From contig JAOTYK010000027.1 of NCBI GenBank assembly GCA_029861955.1, positions 1 through 47,985 on the forward strand: DNA of 47,985 bases, given 5' to 3'. The stretch's first letter is position 1, and the number at the start of each line of letters is the position of its first letter. Shown here one piece after another: positions 34,718 to 42,426 of the stretch. The position numbers and the translations under genes were made by a program. The notes below the pieces were generated by a model. The model made no database searches. It saw nothing but the letters and a program-made list of their open reading frames with translations, and had not been told where the DNA came from. The stretch comes from Acidobacteriota bacterium. GTDB taxonomy: Bacteria > Acidobacteriota > Polarisedimenticolia > Polarisedimenticolales > Polarisedimenticolaceae.

Positions 34718-35302
34718 CGATCCACGGCCGTCGATCCGTCGTAGGAGACCACGATCCTCGTAGTAGGGGATCAGCGGCGCCGTCTTCTGGTGGTATTCCC
34801 GCAGACGCTTTCCGAAGACCTCGGCGGTGTCATCGGGTCGCTGGATCAGGCGGGCCGCGAGGTCCTCGGGCGGTGGGTCGAAGGTAACGTGGTAGACCCT
34901 GCCACTCTCGGGATCGCTTCGTCGTCCGGTGATGCGATCCAGAAGCTCCGAGTCGTCGACCTCCAGCAGGAGCACGTGATCGAGTGGGGCACCGCGCTCG
35001 AGCAGGACGCCGTCGAGCGCCTCGGCCTGAGCCACCGTACGCGGGTAGCCATCGAGCAGGAACCCGCCGCGACAGTCATCGTCGGCGAGACGCTCGGAGG
35101 CGAGGCGGTTGACGAGATCGTCGGGGACCAGCCGGCCCGTGTTGGCGTACTCGGCGACCTCGACTCCCAGCGGGCTGCCGGATCGGATTGCCGCGCGGAT
35201 GATGTCTCCGGTGGATATCTGCGGGATGTCGAATCGTTCGATGAGGTTTTTGGACTGGGTGCCTTTTCCTGCACCCGGGGGGCCGAGGAAGATCAGATTC
35301 AT
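34676..35302 (-). CDS. adk: Adenylate kinase
   Basis: Interconverts ATP + AMP and 2 ADP in the cytosol. The 208-residue protein has the P-loop GPPGAGKGTQ (residues 7-16), the NMP-binding region ISTGDIIRAAIRSGSPLG, GFLLDGYPRTVAQAEAL, and a LID domain GRRSDPESGRVYHVTFDPPP followed by LIQRPDDTAEVFGKRL. The LID is of the non-zinc type: the four Cys found in Gram-positive enzymes are absent. It lies 37 bases after sufT on the same strand and may be the last gene of the suf operon, an unusual place; adk more often follows secY in ribosomal protein operons. The tail overlaps the convergent phosphoesterase gene by 42 bases. Confidence 0.96.
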   Translation of the reverse strand: MNLIFLGPPGAGKGTQSKNLIERFDIPQISTGDIIRAAIRSGSPLGVEVAEYANTGRLVPDDLVNRLASERLADDDCRGGFLLDGYPRTVAQAEALDGVLLERGAPLDHVLLLEVDDSELLDRITGRRSDPESGRVYHVTFDPPPEDLAARLIQRPDDTAEVFGKRLREYHQKTAPLIPYYEDRGLLRRIDGRGSLGEVTERVTHAVD

Positions 35303-35339
35303 GGGCTAGCTCCAGAGGGCAGTTCGGTCCCGTGTGGGA

Positions 35340-35669
35340 TCAGAAAAAACCAAGCGTGACCTTGGCGGCCTCGGACATCATGTCCTTGTCCCACGGAGGA
35401 TCCCAGACGAGTTCGACCCGAACCTCTTTCACCTGCTCGAGGCTGCGGATCTTCGTCTCGACCTCACCGGGCAACGACCCGGCCACGGGGCACGCAGGCG
35501 ACGTCAGGGTCATCTTCACGTCGACGTTGTCCTGGTCATCGGCCTTGACCGAATAGATCAGGCCGAGTTCCCAGATGTCGACAGGGATCTCCGGGTCATA
35601 GCAGGTCTTGATCATCTCGGTGACCGCCTGCTCGATTTCCGCAGCGCGTGTATTTTGAGCTTCTGTCAT
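35340..35669 (-). CDS. sufT: SufT-like iron-sulfur maturation factor (DUF59/MIP18 family)
   Basis: A 109-residue cytosolic protein of the MIP18/DUF59 family, which helps deliver or mature iron-sulfur clusters. It has the signatures CYDPEIPVDIWELGLIY and MTLTSPACPVAGSLPGEV, with the conserved Cys in the second, and a C-terminal VRVELVWDPPWDKDMMSEAA matching stand-alone SufT. It follows sufU by 13 bases in the suf operon, which supports the call. Translation starts at the ATG 35669. Confidence 0.92.
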   Translation of the reverse strand: MTEAQNTRAAEIEQAVTEMIKTCYDPEIPVDIWELGLIYSVKADDQDNVDVKMTLTSPACPVAGSLPGEVETKIRSLEQVKEVRVELVWDPPWDKDMMSEAAKVTLGFF

Positions 35670-35682
35670 CTTGAAGTTCTCG

Positions 35683-36135
35683 TTATTCGGTCGTCACGGG
35701 CTGGTCGGGGGCTTCGCCCGCCTTGAGCGCCGCTCGAAGGGTATGCCAGGCCAGGGTTGCACACTTGACCCGCATTGGAAACTCCTGCACTCCGGCGAAC
35801 ACGCGTAGCTTCCCCAGCGCCTCGACCGGTGTGTCGCCACCGCGAACCAGTTCGGTGAACGAATCGAAGAGCGTCCGAACCTGCTCGTGGGTCATCCCGG
35901 GGAGGGCCTCGCTCATCATCGAGGCCGATGCCGTCGAGATGGCGCAGCCGCAACCGTCGAACTTGACGGACAGGATCTTGTCGCCGTCGCTCTTGACGTA
36001 GACACGGATCCGGTCCCCGCAGAGCGGGTTGTGGCCGTCCGCCGTTCCATCGGCATCGTCGAGCGCCCCGAAGTTCCGGGGCCGCTTGCCGTGGTCGAGG
36101 ATGGTCTCCTGGTAGAGTTCGCGTAGGTCCGACAT
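35683..36135 (-). CDS. sufU: SufU, sulfur-accepting partner of SufS
   Basis: A 150-residue IscU-fold protein that takes persulfide sulfur from SufS and passes it to the SufBCD scaffold. The zinc/active-site residues are Cys39 and Asp41 in HNPLCGDRIRV, Cys64 in FDGCGCAIS and Cys125 in MRVKCATLAWH. An insertion of about 18 residues between the second and third Cys (near GMTHEQVRTLFDSFTELVRG) marks it as SufU rather than IscU. No sufE is present in the operon, in line with SufU doing that job. It sits 23 bases downstream of sufS. Confidence 0.94.
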   Translation of the reverse strand: MSDLRELYQETILDHGKRPRNFGALDDADGTADGHNPLCGDRIRVYVKSDGDKILSVKFDGCGCAISTASASMMSEALPGMTHEQVRTLFDSFTELVRGGDTPVEALGKLRVFAGVQEFPMRVKCATLAWHTLRAALKAGEAPDQPVTTE

Positions 36136-36158
36136 CAGTCCGTCACCCGTTCATCCCG

Positions 36159-37412
36159 TCATCCCATCATTCGAATCGCTGAGTCGATCGCCTCGATCAG
36201 GAGATCGACATCGTCGGTATCGTTATAGCAGGCAAACGAGGCGCGGACCGTCGAGGGCACCCCGTAGAAATCCATGACGGGCTGGGCACAATGGTGGCCC
36301 GCCCGAACGGCGACCCCTTCGGCGTCCAGCATCTGGCCCACGTCATGGGGGTGGATCCCGTCGACTTCGAACGAGACGACCCCGGATCGGACCCGGGGAT
36401 GGCCGATCATCCGGATATGGGGATGATCGGACAATCGCTGTGCCGCATAGCCGACGACCCGCTGGTCGTGGCGTTGGATCCGGTCGAGTCCCAACGAGCC
36501 GAGGTAATCTGCCGCCGCCCCCAGTCCGATGAGTCCGGCAATATTGGGCGTGCCGGCCTCGAACCGATAAGGCGGATCCTTGTAGGTCGAGTGACCGGCC
36601 TGTACCGACAGGATCATCTCGCCGCCCCCGAAGAACGGGGGTAGCTCGAGGAGTCGCTCGTACTTGCCGTACAGCACGCCGGTGCCGGTGGGTCCCAGCA
36701 TCTTGTGCCCCGACAGGGCGAAGTAGTCGCAGTCGAGGGCCTTCACATCGACCGGTTCGTGAACCATCGCCTGCGCGCCGTCGACGAACACCTGGGCGCC
36801 GGCGTCGTGACAGAGGGGAATGATCGTCTCGAGGGGGTTTCTGGTGCCGAGGGCGTTGGATGTATGGGAGAGCGCCACCAGCCGTGTTCGATCACACAGT
36901 AGCCGCTTCAGCTCGTCGAGCTCCAGGTCGCCGTTCTCACCGATCGGAACCACCCGCAGGTTCGCGCCGGCGCGCTTACAAAGCATCTGCCACGGGACCA
37001 GGTTCGAATGGTGTTCCAGGCGGGTGACGATGATCTCATCGCCTGCATGAACGAAGCGCTGACCGAACGCGTGGGCCACGAGATTGACCGCGTTCGTCGT
37101 TCCGCTCGTGAAGACGATCTCGTCGCGGGACGCGGCACCGACGAAGTGTTGCAGCTTGTCTCGGGCAGACTCGTAGGCCACCGTGGCCGAGGTGCTGAGG
37201 TCGTGAATCCCGCGGTGAACATTGGCACACGATTCTTCGTAGTGCTCCCGTACCGCGTCAAGGACGACCTGCGGCTTCTGCGATGTCGCGGCGCTGTCCA
37301 GATAGACCCGTCGCTTGCCCCGCACCGGTTTGGCGAGCAAGGGGAAGTCGGCACGAACCGAGCGAGTGTCCAGCTCGGAGGAATCGACGGCATCCTGAAC
37401 CGGCCGAGTCAT
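36159..37412 (-). CDS. sufS: Cysteine desulfurase SufS (group II)
   Basis: PLP enzyme that removes sulfur from cysteine as a bound persulfide for cluster assembly. The 417-residue protein has YLDSAATSQKP, EIVFTSGTTNAVNLVAH, TRLEHHSNLVPWQ, the PLP lysine Lys237 in FALSGHKMLGPTGTGVLYG and the active-site Cys375 in RAGHHCAQPVMDFYG, with the short catalytic loop typical of SufS. The start at 37412 overlaps the sufD stop (ATGA); a longer in-frame extension into sufD is rejected. It is followed by sufU, its usual sulfur acceptor. Confidence 0.96.
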   Translation of the reverse strand: MTRPVQDAVDSSELDTRSVRADFPLLAKPVRGKRRVYLDSAATSQKPQVVLDAVREHYEESCANVHRGIHDLSTSATVAYESARDKLQHFVGAASRDEIVFTSGTTNAVNLVAHAFGQRFVHAGDEIIVTRLEHHSNLVPWQMLCKRAGANLRVVPIGENGDLELDELKRLLCDRTRLVALSHTSNALGTRNPLETIIPLCHDAGAQVFVDGAQAMVHEPVDVKALDCDYFALSGHKMLGPTGTGVLYGKYERLLELPPFFGGGEMILSVQAGHSTYKDPPYRFEAGTPNIAGLIGLGAAADYLGSLGLDRIQRHDQRVVGYAAQRLSDHPHIRMIGHPRVRSGVVSFEVDGIHPHDVGQMLDAEGVAVRAGHHCAQPVMDFYGVPSTVRASFACYNDTDDVDLLIEAIDSAIRMMG

Positions 37413-38740
37413 GCACTTCGCTCCACGGCGGGGAGACGCTCCGCGATCGCCTTCTCGAGGGACTCGCGAAGGGGTTCGATGTCGACCTTGTCGAGCACCT
37501 CGCCGGCGAATGACGCCAGCATCAATCTCCTGGCCTCGCTTACCGGGATGCCGCGGCTCCGCATGTAGAAGATCGCGTCGTCGTCGAGTTGGCCGATGGT
37601 CGCTCCATGCGTGCACTTGACGTCGTCCGCGTAGATCTCCAACTGGGGTCGTGTCTGGGCCAGAGCCGTCTTGGACAACAGGATGTTGGGATTGCTCTGT
37701 TTCGCGTCGATCTTCTGGGCATCTTCTCGGACGATGATGCGTCCGTTGAAGACGGTTCGAGACTTGTCGTCGAGGATGCCCTTGAACAGCTCACGGCTAC
37801 CGCAATTGGGCCGGGCGTGGTCAATGACGGTGTGGTTGTCGACGTGTTGACGGTCGCGTGTGACGTACAGGCCGCCCATGTCGCAGTAGCCCCCCTCGCC
37901 GTCCAGGACCGCTCGAATGTCGTGGCGGGAGAGCTGGCTGCCGAGATCCACATGCAGCGTCGTGTGGTGACTGTCGCGTCCTTGAACACTCTCGGTCGTG
38001 GCGATGTGGTAGCCGACGGGGGACTCGTGTTGGACCCGGTAATGTTTGACGTTGCTTCGATCGCCGATCTTCCAATCCGTCACGCAGTTATTGAGATAAT
38101 GCGATTCGCCGGCACCGAAGTAGCGCTCGATCACGGTGACGGAACAGCCGTCACCGACGATGACGAGGTTCCTGCACTGATTCAGGAGAACAGAGTCCGC
38201 ACGCAAGCGGTGCTGAATCTCGATGGGTTCCGCGATCGAGCAGCCGTCGCCCACGTGGATCAACGCCGCGTCATCGAAGAGCGCATCGTTGAGGGCTCGG
38301 AACGATTGACGATCGCGTTCGCTGGAAAAGTGTTGGGTCGCCAGATCTCGAACCTTGTCGGGGGCGTCGCCGAGGCGGCCGACGAAGAGCCCCTTCGGCA
38401 GCGAGTCCAGTCGAGAGTGCTCGGGGTCGAACCGACCATGGGTCAGCACGATGCGCGGTCCGCCGAAATCCAGTCCCGCGTCGCCGTCGAACTCTGCATC
38501 GTTCAGCGAGCCTGCGGGGAAGTCGGAGGTGACGAACTCCTCGTTGACGATCGAAGAGATGTTGGTGCTGCGCCACGCCTCGTTCCGAGTCGTCGGTACG
38601 CCCAGATCCGAGAAGCTGGAGCGCCCCGCGGCACGATTGGGGCGTAACCACTCAGGATCGTCGGCCTCCAGTCGTCGGCTTCTTGTATCGAACCGCTCGA
38701 GAAGCCGATCCGCCGATTGACGATCCATGGTGTCGCTCAC
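37409..38740 (-). CDS. sufD: SufD, scaffold subunit of the SufBCD complex
   Basis: A 443-residue beta-helix protein that pairs with SufB and two SufC ATPases to assemble iron-sulfur clusters. Recognisable parts are the N-terminal TRNEAWRSTNISSIVNEEF, the beta-helical core with HDIRAVLDGEGGYCDMGGLY, and the C-terminal SufB/SufD signature KCTHGATIGQLDDDAIFYMR followed by RGIPVSEARRLMLASFAGEV, including the conserved His. I choose the GTG at 38740: it overlaps the sufC stop as GTGA and has GAGG eight bases upstream; ATG 38728 is a possible alternative. Confidence 0.94.
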   Translation of the reverse strand: MSDTMDRQSADRLLERFDTRSRRLEADDPEWLRPNRAAGRSSFSDLGVPTTRNEAWRSTNISSIVNEEFVTSDFPAGSLNDAEFDGDAGLDFGGPRIVLTHGRFDPEHSRLDSLPKGLFVGRLGDAPDKVRDLATQHFSSERDRQSFRALNDALFDDAALIHVGDGCSIAEPIEIQHRLRADSVLLNQCRNLVIVGDGCSVTVIERYFGAGESHYLNNCVTDWKIGDRSNVKHYRVQHESPVGYHIATTESVQGRDSHHTTLHVDLGSQLSRHDIRAVLDGEGGYCDMGGLYVTRDRQHVDNHTVIDHARPNCGSRELFKGILDDKSRTVFNGRIIVREDAQKIDAKQSNPNILLSKTALAQTRPQLEIYADDVKCTHGATIGQLDDDAIFYMRSRGIPVSEARRLMLASFAGEVLDKVDIEPLRESLEKAIAERLPAVERSA

Positions 38741-39489
38741 GATGCCGCCTCGATCCAACCGTAGCCCTTCTCCTCCAGTTCAAGTGCCAGCCCCCGATCA
38801 CCCGATCGGATGATGCGTCCACCCGCGAGGACGTGGACCTTGTCGGGGACGATGTAGTCGAGGAGACGCTGGTAATGGGTGATCACGACCATCGAGCGAT
38901 CGGGGCTGCGCAACTTGTTGACACCCTCCGCCACGATCTTGAGGGCGTCGATATCGAGACCCGAGTCCGTTTCGTCAAGGACGGCGAGTTTGGGTTCGAG
39001 GACGCTCATCTGAAAAATTTCGTTACGCTTCTTCTCGCCACCGGAGAATCCGGAGTTCACCGAACGCTTGAGGAACTTCTCGTCCATCTCGACAAGCTGC
39101 AGTTTCTCGCGGGCGAGTGCCATGAAATCGATGGCGTCAAGCTCTCCTTCGCCGCGATGCTTGCGGATCGAATTGACTGCGGTCTTCATGAACTGGACGG
39201 TGCTGACGCCGGCGATCTCCAGTGGGTACTGGAACGCCATGAACACGCCCGCGCAGGCTCGTTCTTCGGGACTCAGTTCCAGGAGGTCGGTCCCGTCCAA
39301 CGTGACGCTCCCGTCGGTGACCTCGTACGTCTCGCGTCCGGCCAGGACGCCGGCCAGTGTGCTCTTGCCGGAGCCGTTGGGCCCCATGACCGCATGAACC
39401 TCGCCCTGACCGACGGTCAGATCGATGCCACGCAAAATCTCGACATTCTCGCCATCAACCCGCGCGTGCAGGTTCCGAATCTCTAGCAT
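38737..39489 (-). CDS. sufC: SufC, ATPase of the SufBCD complex
   Basis: A 250-residue ABC-type ATPase that drives conformational change in SufB-SufD. Walker A is MGPNGSGKSTLAGVL, the Q-loop region FMAFQYPLEIAGV, the signature NSGFSGGEKKRNEI and Walker B KLAVLDETDSGLDIDAL, followed by the H-loop in VVITHYQRLLDYI. The SGGEKKRNE and DETDSGLDIDAL forms are specific to SufC. It lies 23 bases downstream of sufB and overlaps sufD by 4 bases. Confidence 0.97.
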   Translation of the reverse strand: MLEIRNLHARVDGENVEILRGIDLTVGQGEVHAVMGPNGSGKSTLAGVLAGRETYEVTDGSVTLDGTDLLELSPEERACAGVFMAFQYPLEIAGVSTVQFMKTAVNSIRKHRGEGELDAIDFMALAREKLQLVEMDEKFLKRSVNSGFSGGEKKRNEIFQMSVLEPKLAVLDETDSGLDIDALKIVAEGVNKLRSPDRSMVVITHYQRLLDYIVPDKVHVLAGGRIIRSGDRGLALELEEKGYGWIEAAS

Positions 39490-39512
39490 GATTTCCTCAT
39501 CGGGCGCGGTCG

Positions 39513-40964
39513 TTATCCGACGCTGCCCTCAAGACTGACTTCGAGTAGTTTCTGAGCCTCGACCGCGAACTCCATTGGTAGTTCGCGAAAGACCTCCTTG
39601 CAAAATCCATTAACAATCATCGAGACGGCGTCCTCGGCGGAGATGCCGCGTTGCTGGCAGTAGAAGATCTGGTCCTCGCCGATCTTCGACGTGGTTGCCT
39701 CGTGCTCCATCGTCGCGGTCGGGTTTGCGACATCGATGTAAGGGAACGTGTGGGCGCTGCAGCGATCGCCGATCAGCATCGAATCGCACTGCGAGTAATT
39801 GCGTGCGGAGTCCGCTCCCTTGTTGATCTTTACCTGACCGCGGTAGGTGTTCTTGCCTCGCCCGGCAGAGATGCCCTTCGAGACGATCGTGCTCTTCGTG
39901 TTCTTGCCGATGTGAATCATCTTGGTGCCGGTGTCGGCCTGCTGGAAGTTGTTCGTCAACGCGACGGAATAGAACTCTCCAACGGAGTTGTCGCCCTTGA
40001 GGATGCAGCTGGGATACTTCCAGGTGATGGCCGAGCCGGTCTCTACCTGGGTCCACGAGATCTTCGAGTTGCGTCCCTGACACATGCCCCGTTTGGTCAC
40101 GAAGTTGTAGATTCCGCCCTTGCCGTTCTTGTCACCCGGGTACCAGTTCTGAACGGTCGAATACTTGATCTGCGCATCGTCGAGCGCCACGAGTTCGACG
40201 ACAGCCGCATGGAGTTGGTTCTCGTCGCGCATCGGCGCCGTGCAGCCCTCAAGGTAGCTGACCTGACTGCCTTCCTCGGCGACGATCAGGGTGCGCTCGA
40301 ACTGGCCGGTGTTTGCGGCGTTGATTCGGAAATACGTGGACAGCTCCATCGGGCAGCGGACGCCCTTGGGGATATAGACGAAGGACCCGTCGCTGAAAAC
40401 CGCCGCGTTCAGTGCCGCAAAAAAGTTGTCCGTGTAAGGGACCACGGAGCCGAGCCACTTCCGGATCAGCTCGGGGTGTTCCTGGACGGCTTCGGAGAAC
40501 GAGCAGAACACGATTCCGAGCTCCGACAGTTTGCCCTTGAACGTCGTAGCCACGGAGACGCTATCGAAGACCGCGTCAACGGCGACACCGGCCAGGCGTG
40601 CCCGTTCCTCCAGCGGGATGCCGAGCTTCTCGTAGGTGCGAAGGAGCTCTGGATCCACGTCGTCGAGGCTCTTGGGTGCGTCTTCGGCGGACTTCGGCGC
40701 GGAGAAGTAGACGATCTCCTGGTAATCGATCGGTGGGTAATCAACAAAAGCCCAGGTCGGTTCCGTCATCGTCTTCCAATGACGGAAGGCCTTGAGTCGC
40801 CATTCGAGCATGAACTCGGGTTCGTTCTTCTTGGCGGAGATGGCGCGGACGACGTCCTCGTTGAGGCCGGGGGGGAAGGAGTCCGCCTCGATGTCCGTCA
40901 CGAAGCCCCACTCGTAATCTCGTGCGGCCAGTCGTTCTACAGTCTCGGTCGTTGTCGGTTTCAT
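39513..40964 (-). CDS. sufB: SufB, scaffold subunit of the SufBCD complex
   Basis: A 483-residue scaffold on which new Fe-S clusters are built. It matches SufB throughout: [20 protein letters not shown] near the start, [53 protein letters not shown] and the C-terminal [20 protein letters not shown] with [20 protein letters not shown]. Candidate cluster-ligand Cys lie in the C-terminal half, including [19 protein letters not shown]. The start codon is four bases after the rrf2 stop, with GAGGA about 11 bases upstream. Confidence 0.97.
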   Translation of the reverse strand: MKPTTTETVERLAARDYEWGFVTDIEADSFPPGLNEDVVRAISAKKNEPEFMLEWRLKAFRHWKTMTEPTWAFVDYPPIDYQEIVYFSAPKSAEDAPKSLDDVDPELLRTYEKLGIPLEERARLAGVAVDAVFDSVSVATTFKGKLSELGIVFCSFSEAVQEHPELIRKWLGSVVPYTDNFFAALNAAVFSDGSFVYIPKGVRCPMELSTYFRINAANTGQFERTLIVAEEGSQVSYLEGCTAPMRDENQLHAAVVELVALDDAQIKYSTVQNWYPGDKNGKGGIYNFVTKRGMCQGRNSKISWTQVETGSAITWKYPSCILKGDNSVGEFYSVALTNNFQQADTGTKMIHIGKNTKSTIVSKGISAGRGKNTYRGQVKINKGADSARNYSQCDSMLIGDRCSAHTFPYIDVANPTATMEHEATTSKIGEDQIFYCQQRGISAEDAVSMIVNGFCKEVFRELPMEFAVEAQKLLEVSLEGSVG

Positions 40965-40968
40965 GTCG

Positions 40969-41421
40969 TTAGCTGTCCTCAGTCGGTGCGGTGTCGACGA
41001 CCTGGGTTAAGTTTGAGCGGTGGATCACCATCTCTGAAATTGGAACACCCTCGAGGGCCCGTTCGATCTCGGCGCTGATTCGACCCCAGTTGGGGCGGGT
41101 CGGGCAACGGGCCTCTTGATCGCAGACGCCGGGTTCGGCGCCACACTGGACCATGCTGATCGGTCCCTCGATCGCGCGCACGACTTCCGCCACCGAAGTC
41201 TCGCTGGCGGATCGCTCCAGTGCGTAGCCACCGCTGACGCCGCGATGGGACGTGAGGATCTTCTCTTTTGCCAGGCTGCGCAGGATCTTGCTGACCATCG
41301 GAACGGTCAGACCGCACCAGGAGGCGATCTCCCGGGCGGTGTAGACCACGCCGGGCGGGTGTCCGGCAAGATGGCCCAGCACCATCACCGCGTAATCCGA
41401 CTCCTTGGTGATCCGAATCAT
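40969..41421 (-). CDS. Rrf2-family iron-sulfur regulator of the suf operon
   Basis: A 150-residue transcription factor with an N-terminal winged helix ([20 protein letters not shown], then [20 protein letters not shown] and [13 protein letters not shown]) and three Cys in [20 protein letters not shown] (Cys93, Cys100, Cys106), close to the Cys92/98/104 that hold the 2Fe-2S cluster in E. coli IscR. It is therefore likely to sense cluster supply and to control the operon it heads, in the manner of IscR or SufR-type Rrf2 proteins. A 26-bp inverted repeat lies 29-54 bases upstream of its start. Note that cyanobacterial SufR belongs to a different family, so I do not use that symbol. Confidence 0.93.
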   Translation of the reverse strand: MIRITKESDYAVMVLGHLAGHPPGVVYTAREIASWCGLTVPMVSKILRSLAKEKILTSHRGVSGGYALERSASETSVAEVVRAIEGPISMVQCGAEPGVCDQEARCPTRPNWGRISAEIERALEGVPISEMVIHRSNLTQVVDTAPTEDS

Positions 41422-41449
41422 GTCGAACCTCGGCCGTGAATTCTAAAGC

Positions 41450-41475
41450 CTACTTAAATAGTATGGATTAGGTAG
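41450..41475. promoter_or_regulatory. Likely Rrf2 operator in front of the suf operon
   Basis: The minus strand reads CTACCTAA, 10 bases, TTAAGTAG, an imperfect 26-bp inverted repeat (7 of 8 arm positions match) in an AT-rich patch just upstream of the rrf2 start. Its length and its TTAA/TTAG cores suit an IscR-like dimer site. It probably overlaps the -10 region; no strong -35 is visible. Confidence 0.55.
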
Positions 41476-41554
41476 TTTACCGCGATCCCCGAATTTTTCC
41501 AGGGAATCGGGACGAAAACTTGGCAAACCGAAAGAAATACCCCGGCCCCGGAGC

Positions 41555-41661
41555 GTCTCGAATCTGAGACAATCCAGGTTTTCCGTCTCAGCAGACGAGA
41601 AAGCTCACCGGGCCGCCCCATATCGGGAAAACGGCCCCAAATCGAGTCTCAGGAATGAGAC
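41555..41661. repeat. Phased array of GTCTC-type inverted repeats (candidate enhancer sites)
   Basis: GTCTC-N6-GAGAC occurs at 41555-41570 and at 41646-41661. A related copy, TCTC-N7-GAGA, lies at 41586-41600, preceded by G at 41585. Centres are at 41562.5, 41593 and 41653.5, that is 30.5 and 60.5 bases apart, close to 3 and 6 helical turns. The empty slot at 41623.5 is the exact centre of another inverted repeat, GGGCCG-N16-CGGCCC (41610-41637). From the predicted sigma54 start (about 41776) the centres lie at about -213, -183, -152 and -122, the usual range for NtrC-type activator sites. Confidence 0.55.
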
Positions 41662-41749
41662 GGCGGGATCTCTCGGACGGACGGACCAGGGTGGCCTAAC
41701 CTCATTTGTTTCATGGACTTAGGAAAAATTTTCGCCTCACGGCCCCACC

Positions 41750-41765
41750 TGGACCCGATCTTGCG
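41750..41765 (+). promoter_or_regulatory. Sigma54-like promoter
   Basis: TGGACCCGATCTTGCG has GG and GC exactly 10 bases apart and a full TTGC at the -12 element; the -24 half matches TGG..C of TGGCAC. The expected start near 41776 leaves a leader of about 34 bases before the ATG at 41810. Confidence 0.5.
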
Positions 41766-41809
41766 ATAGGAGTGGGGGACACGCGGCCGGAACCGCCTGG
41801 AGGTAGACG

Positions 41810-42277
41810 ATGCGCAACCGAACGATCCCGATGAGCTTTTACAGGAATCTCTTCGTCGTCCTGACGCTGGCCCTCGTCGCCGGCATCCCGACGGCGTCGG
41901 CCGCGTGCAGCCACGTCGATCTTCCATCGGCCACCGTACTTCCCGGCGGCGCATCGGTGAACGCCGGTCGGCTCTCGGTTTGCCGCCAGCCCGATTTCTC
42001 GCCGTCCCTGGCGCGACACACGGTTCGCTGGAACGGCATGGCGGTCTCCACGATGATGAGTCAGCGAGGCAGCAGCGAGTCGGATACGTCCCTCGTCCCG
42101 TTCTTTACCTTCTCCCGCGACATTCTGGGCCGACTCCACCTCACAGCGTTCGCCGTCCCCGGCGGAGACGGCATGGACACCTTCCGACCGGCACCGCCGC
42201 GTCGCAAGAGCCGGCCGGTTCCGGCGACTCCACGTGTGACGACCGAGGAGATCTATCTGGCCGCGGCCCGAGACTGA
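41810..42277 (+). CDS. Small secreted protein of unknown function
   Basis: A 155-residue protein not recognised by family. It has a clear signal peptide (FYRNLFVVLTLALVAGIPTASA, cleavage after ASA expected) and a mature chain of about 124 residues with two Cys, in ACSHVDLPSATVLPGG and AGRLSVCRQPDFSP, which could form a disulfide. The middle is beta-rich (HTVRWNGMAVSTMMSQRG, VPFFTFSRDILGRLHLTAF); the tail is Pro/Arg-rich (FRPAPPRRKSRPVPATPR). The start is well supported by GGAGG six bases upstream. The gene stands alone and appears to be expressed from a sigma54-like promoter with upstream repeats, so its product may be needed under a specific signal. A long hairpin follows. Confidence 0.75.
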   Translation: MRNRTIPMSFYRNLFVVLTLALVAGIPTASAACSHVDLPSATVLPGGASVNAGRLSVCRQPDFSPSLARHTVRWNGMAVSTMMSQRGSSESDTSLVPFFTFSRDILGRLHLTAFAVPGGDGMDTFRPAPPRRKSRPVPATPRVTTEEIYLAAARD

Positions 42278-42322
42278 TCTGCAAGGATCCCGGGCACGGG
42301 TCCATCCAACGTCCCCAAGGCA

Positions 42323-42372
42323 GGCCGCGAGGCCGTCGGCCATTCCCTCCCGGAACCGACGGTCTCGCGGCC
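42323..42372 (+). terminator. Long hairpin between the small secreted gene and the S51-like operon
   Basis: Arms of 17 bases (42323-42339 and 42356-42372) pair completely as RNA, with one G-U pair, around a 16-base loop. It starts 46 bases after the preceding stop and ends 55 bases before the next start. There is no T-run after it, so it may be a Rho-type end, an RNA-stability element or a transcript boundary. Confidence 0.5.
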
Positions 42373-42426
42373 GAGTTTCCATGGGGAGTGCGCAATCCAC
42401 CTGACGCCTGCTAGGCTTTTTGCCTC

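Larger units (their letters stand above)
41422..41809. other. Divergent regulatory region between suf operon and a small secreted-protein gene
   Basis: The 388-base gap contains, from left to right, the suf-side inverted repeat, a phased series of inverted repeats (41555-41661), an A-tract AAAAATTTT (41724-41732), a sigma54-like promoter (41750-41765) and a strong ribosome site GGAGG (41799-41803) for the gene at 41810. I see no RNA gene or small ORF in it. Confidence 0.7.

Noticed and set aside
39651-41078. Plus-strand frame of 475 codons antisense to sufB
   Set aside because: SufB is unmistakable on the minus strand; the antisense product has no motif.
41555-41661. GTCTC repeats as control sites for the suf operon rather than the secreted-protein gene
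   Set aside because: No -24/-12 or good -35/-10 pair is visible on the suf side at the right distance, while the sigma54-like promoter on the other side is well placed. Not fully excluded.
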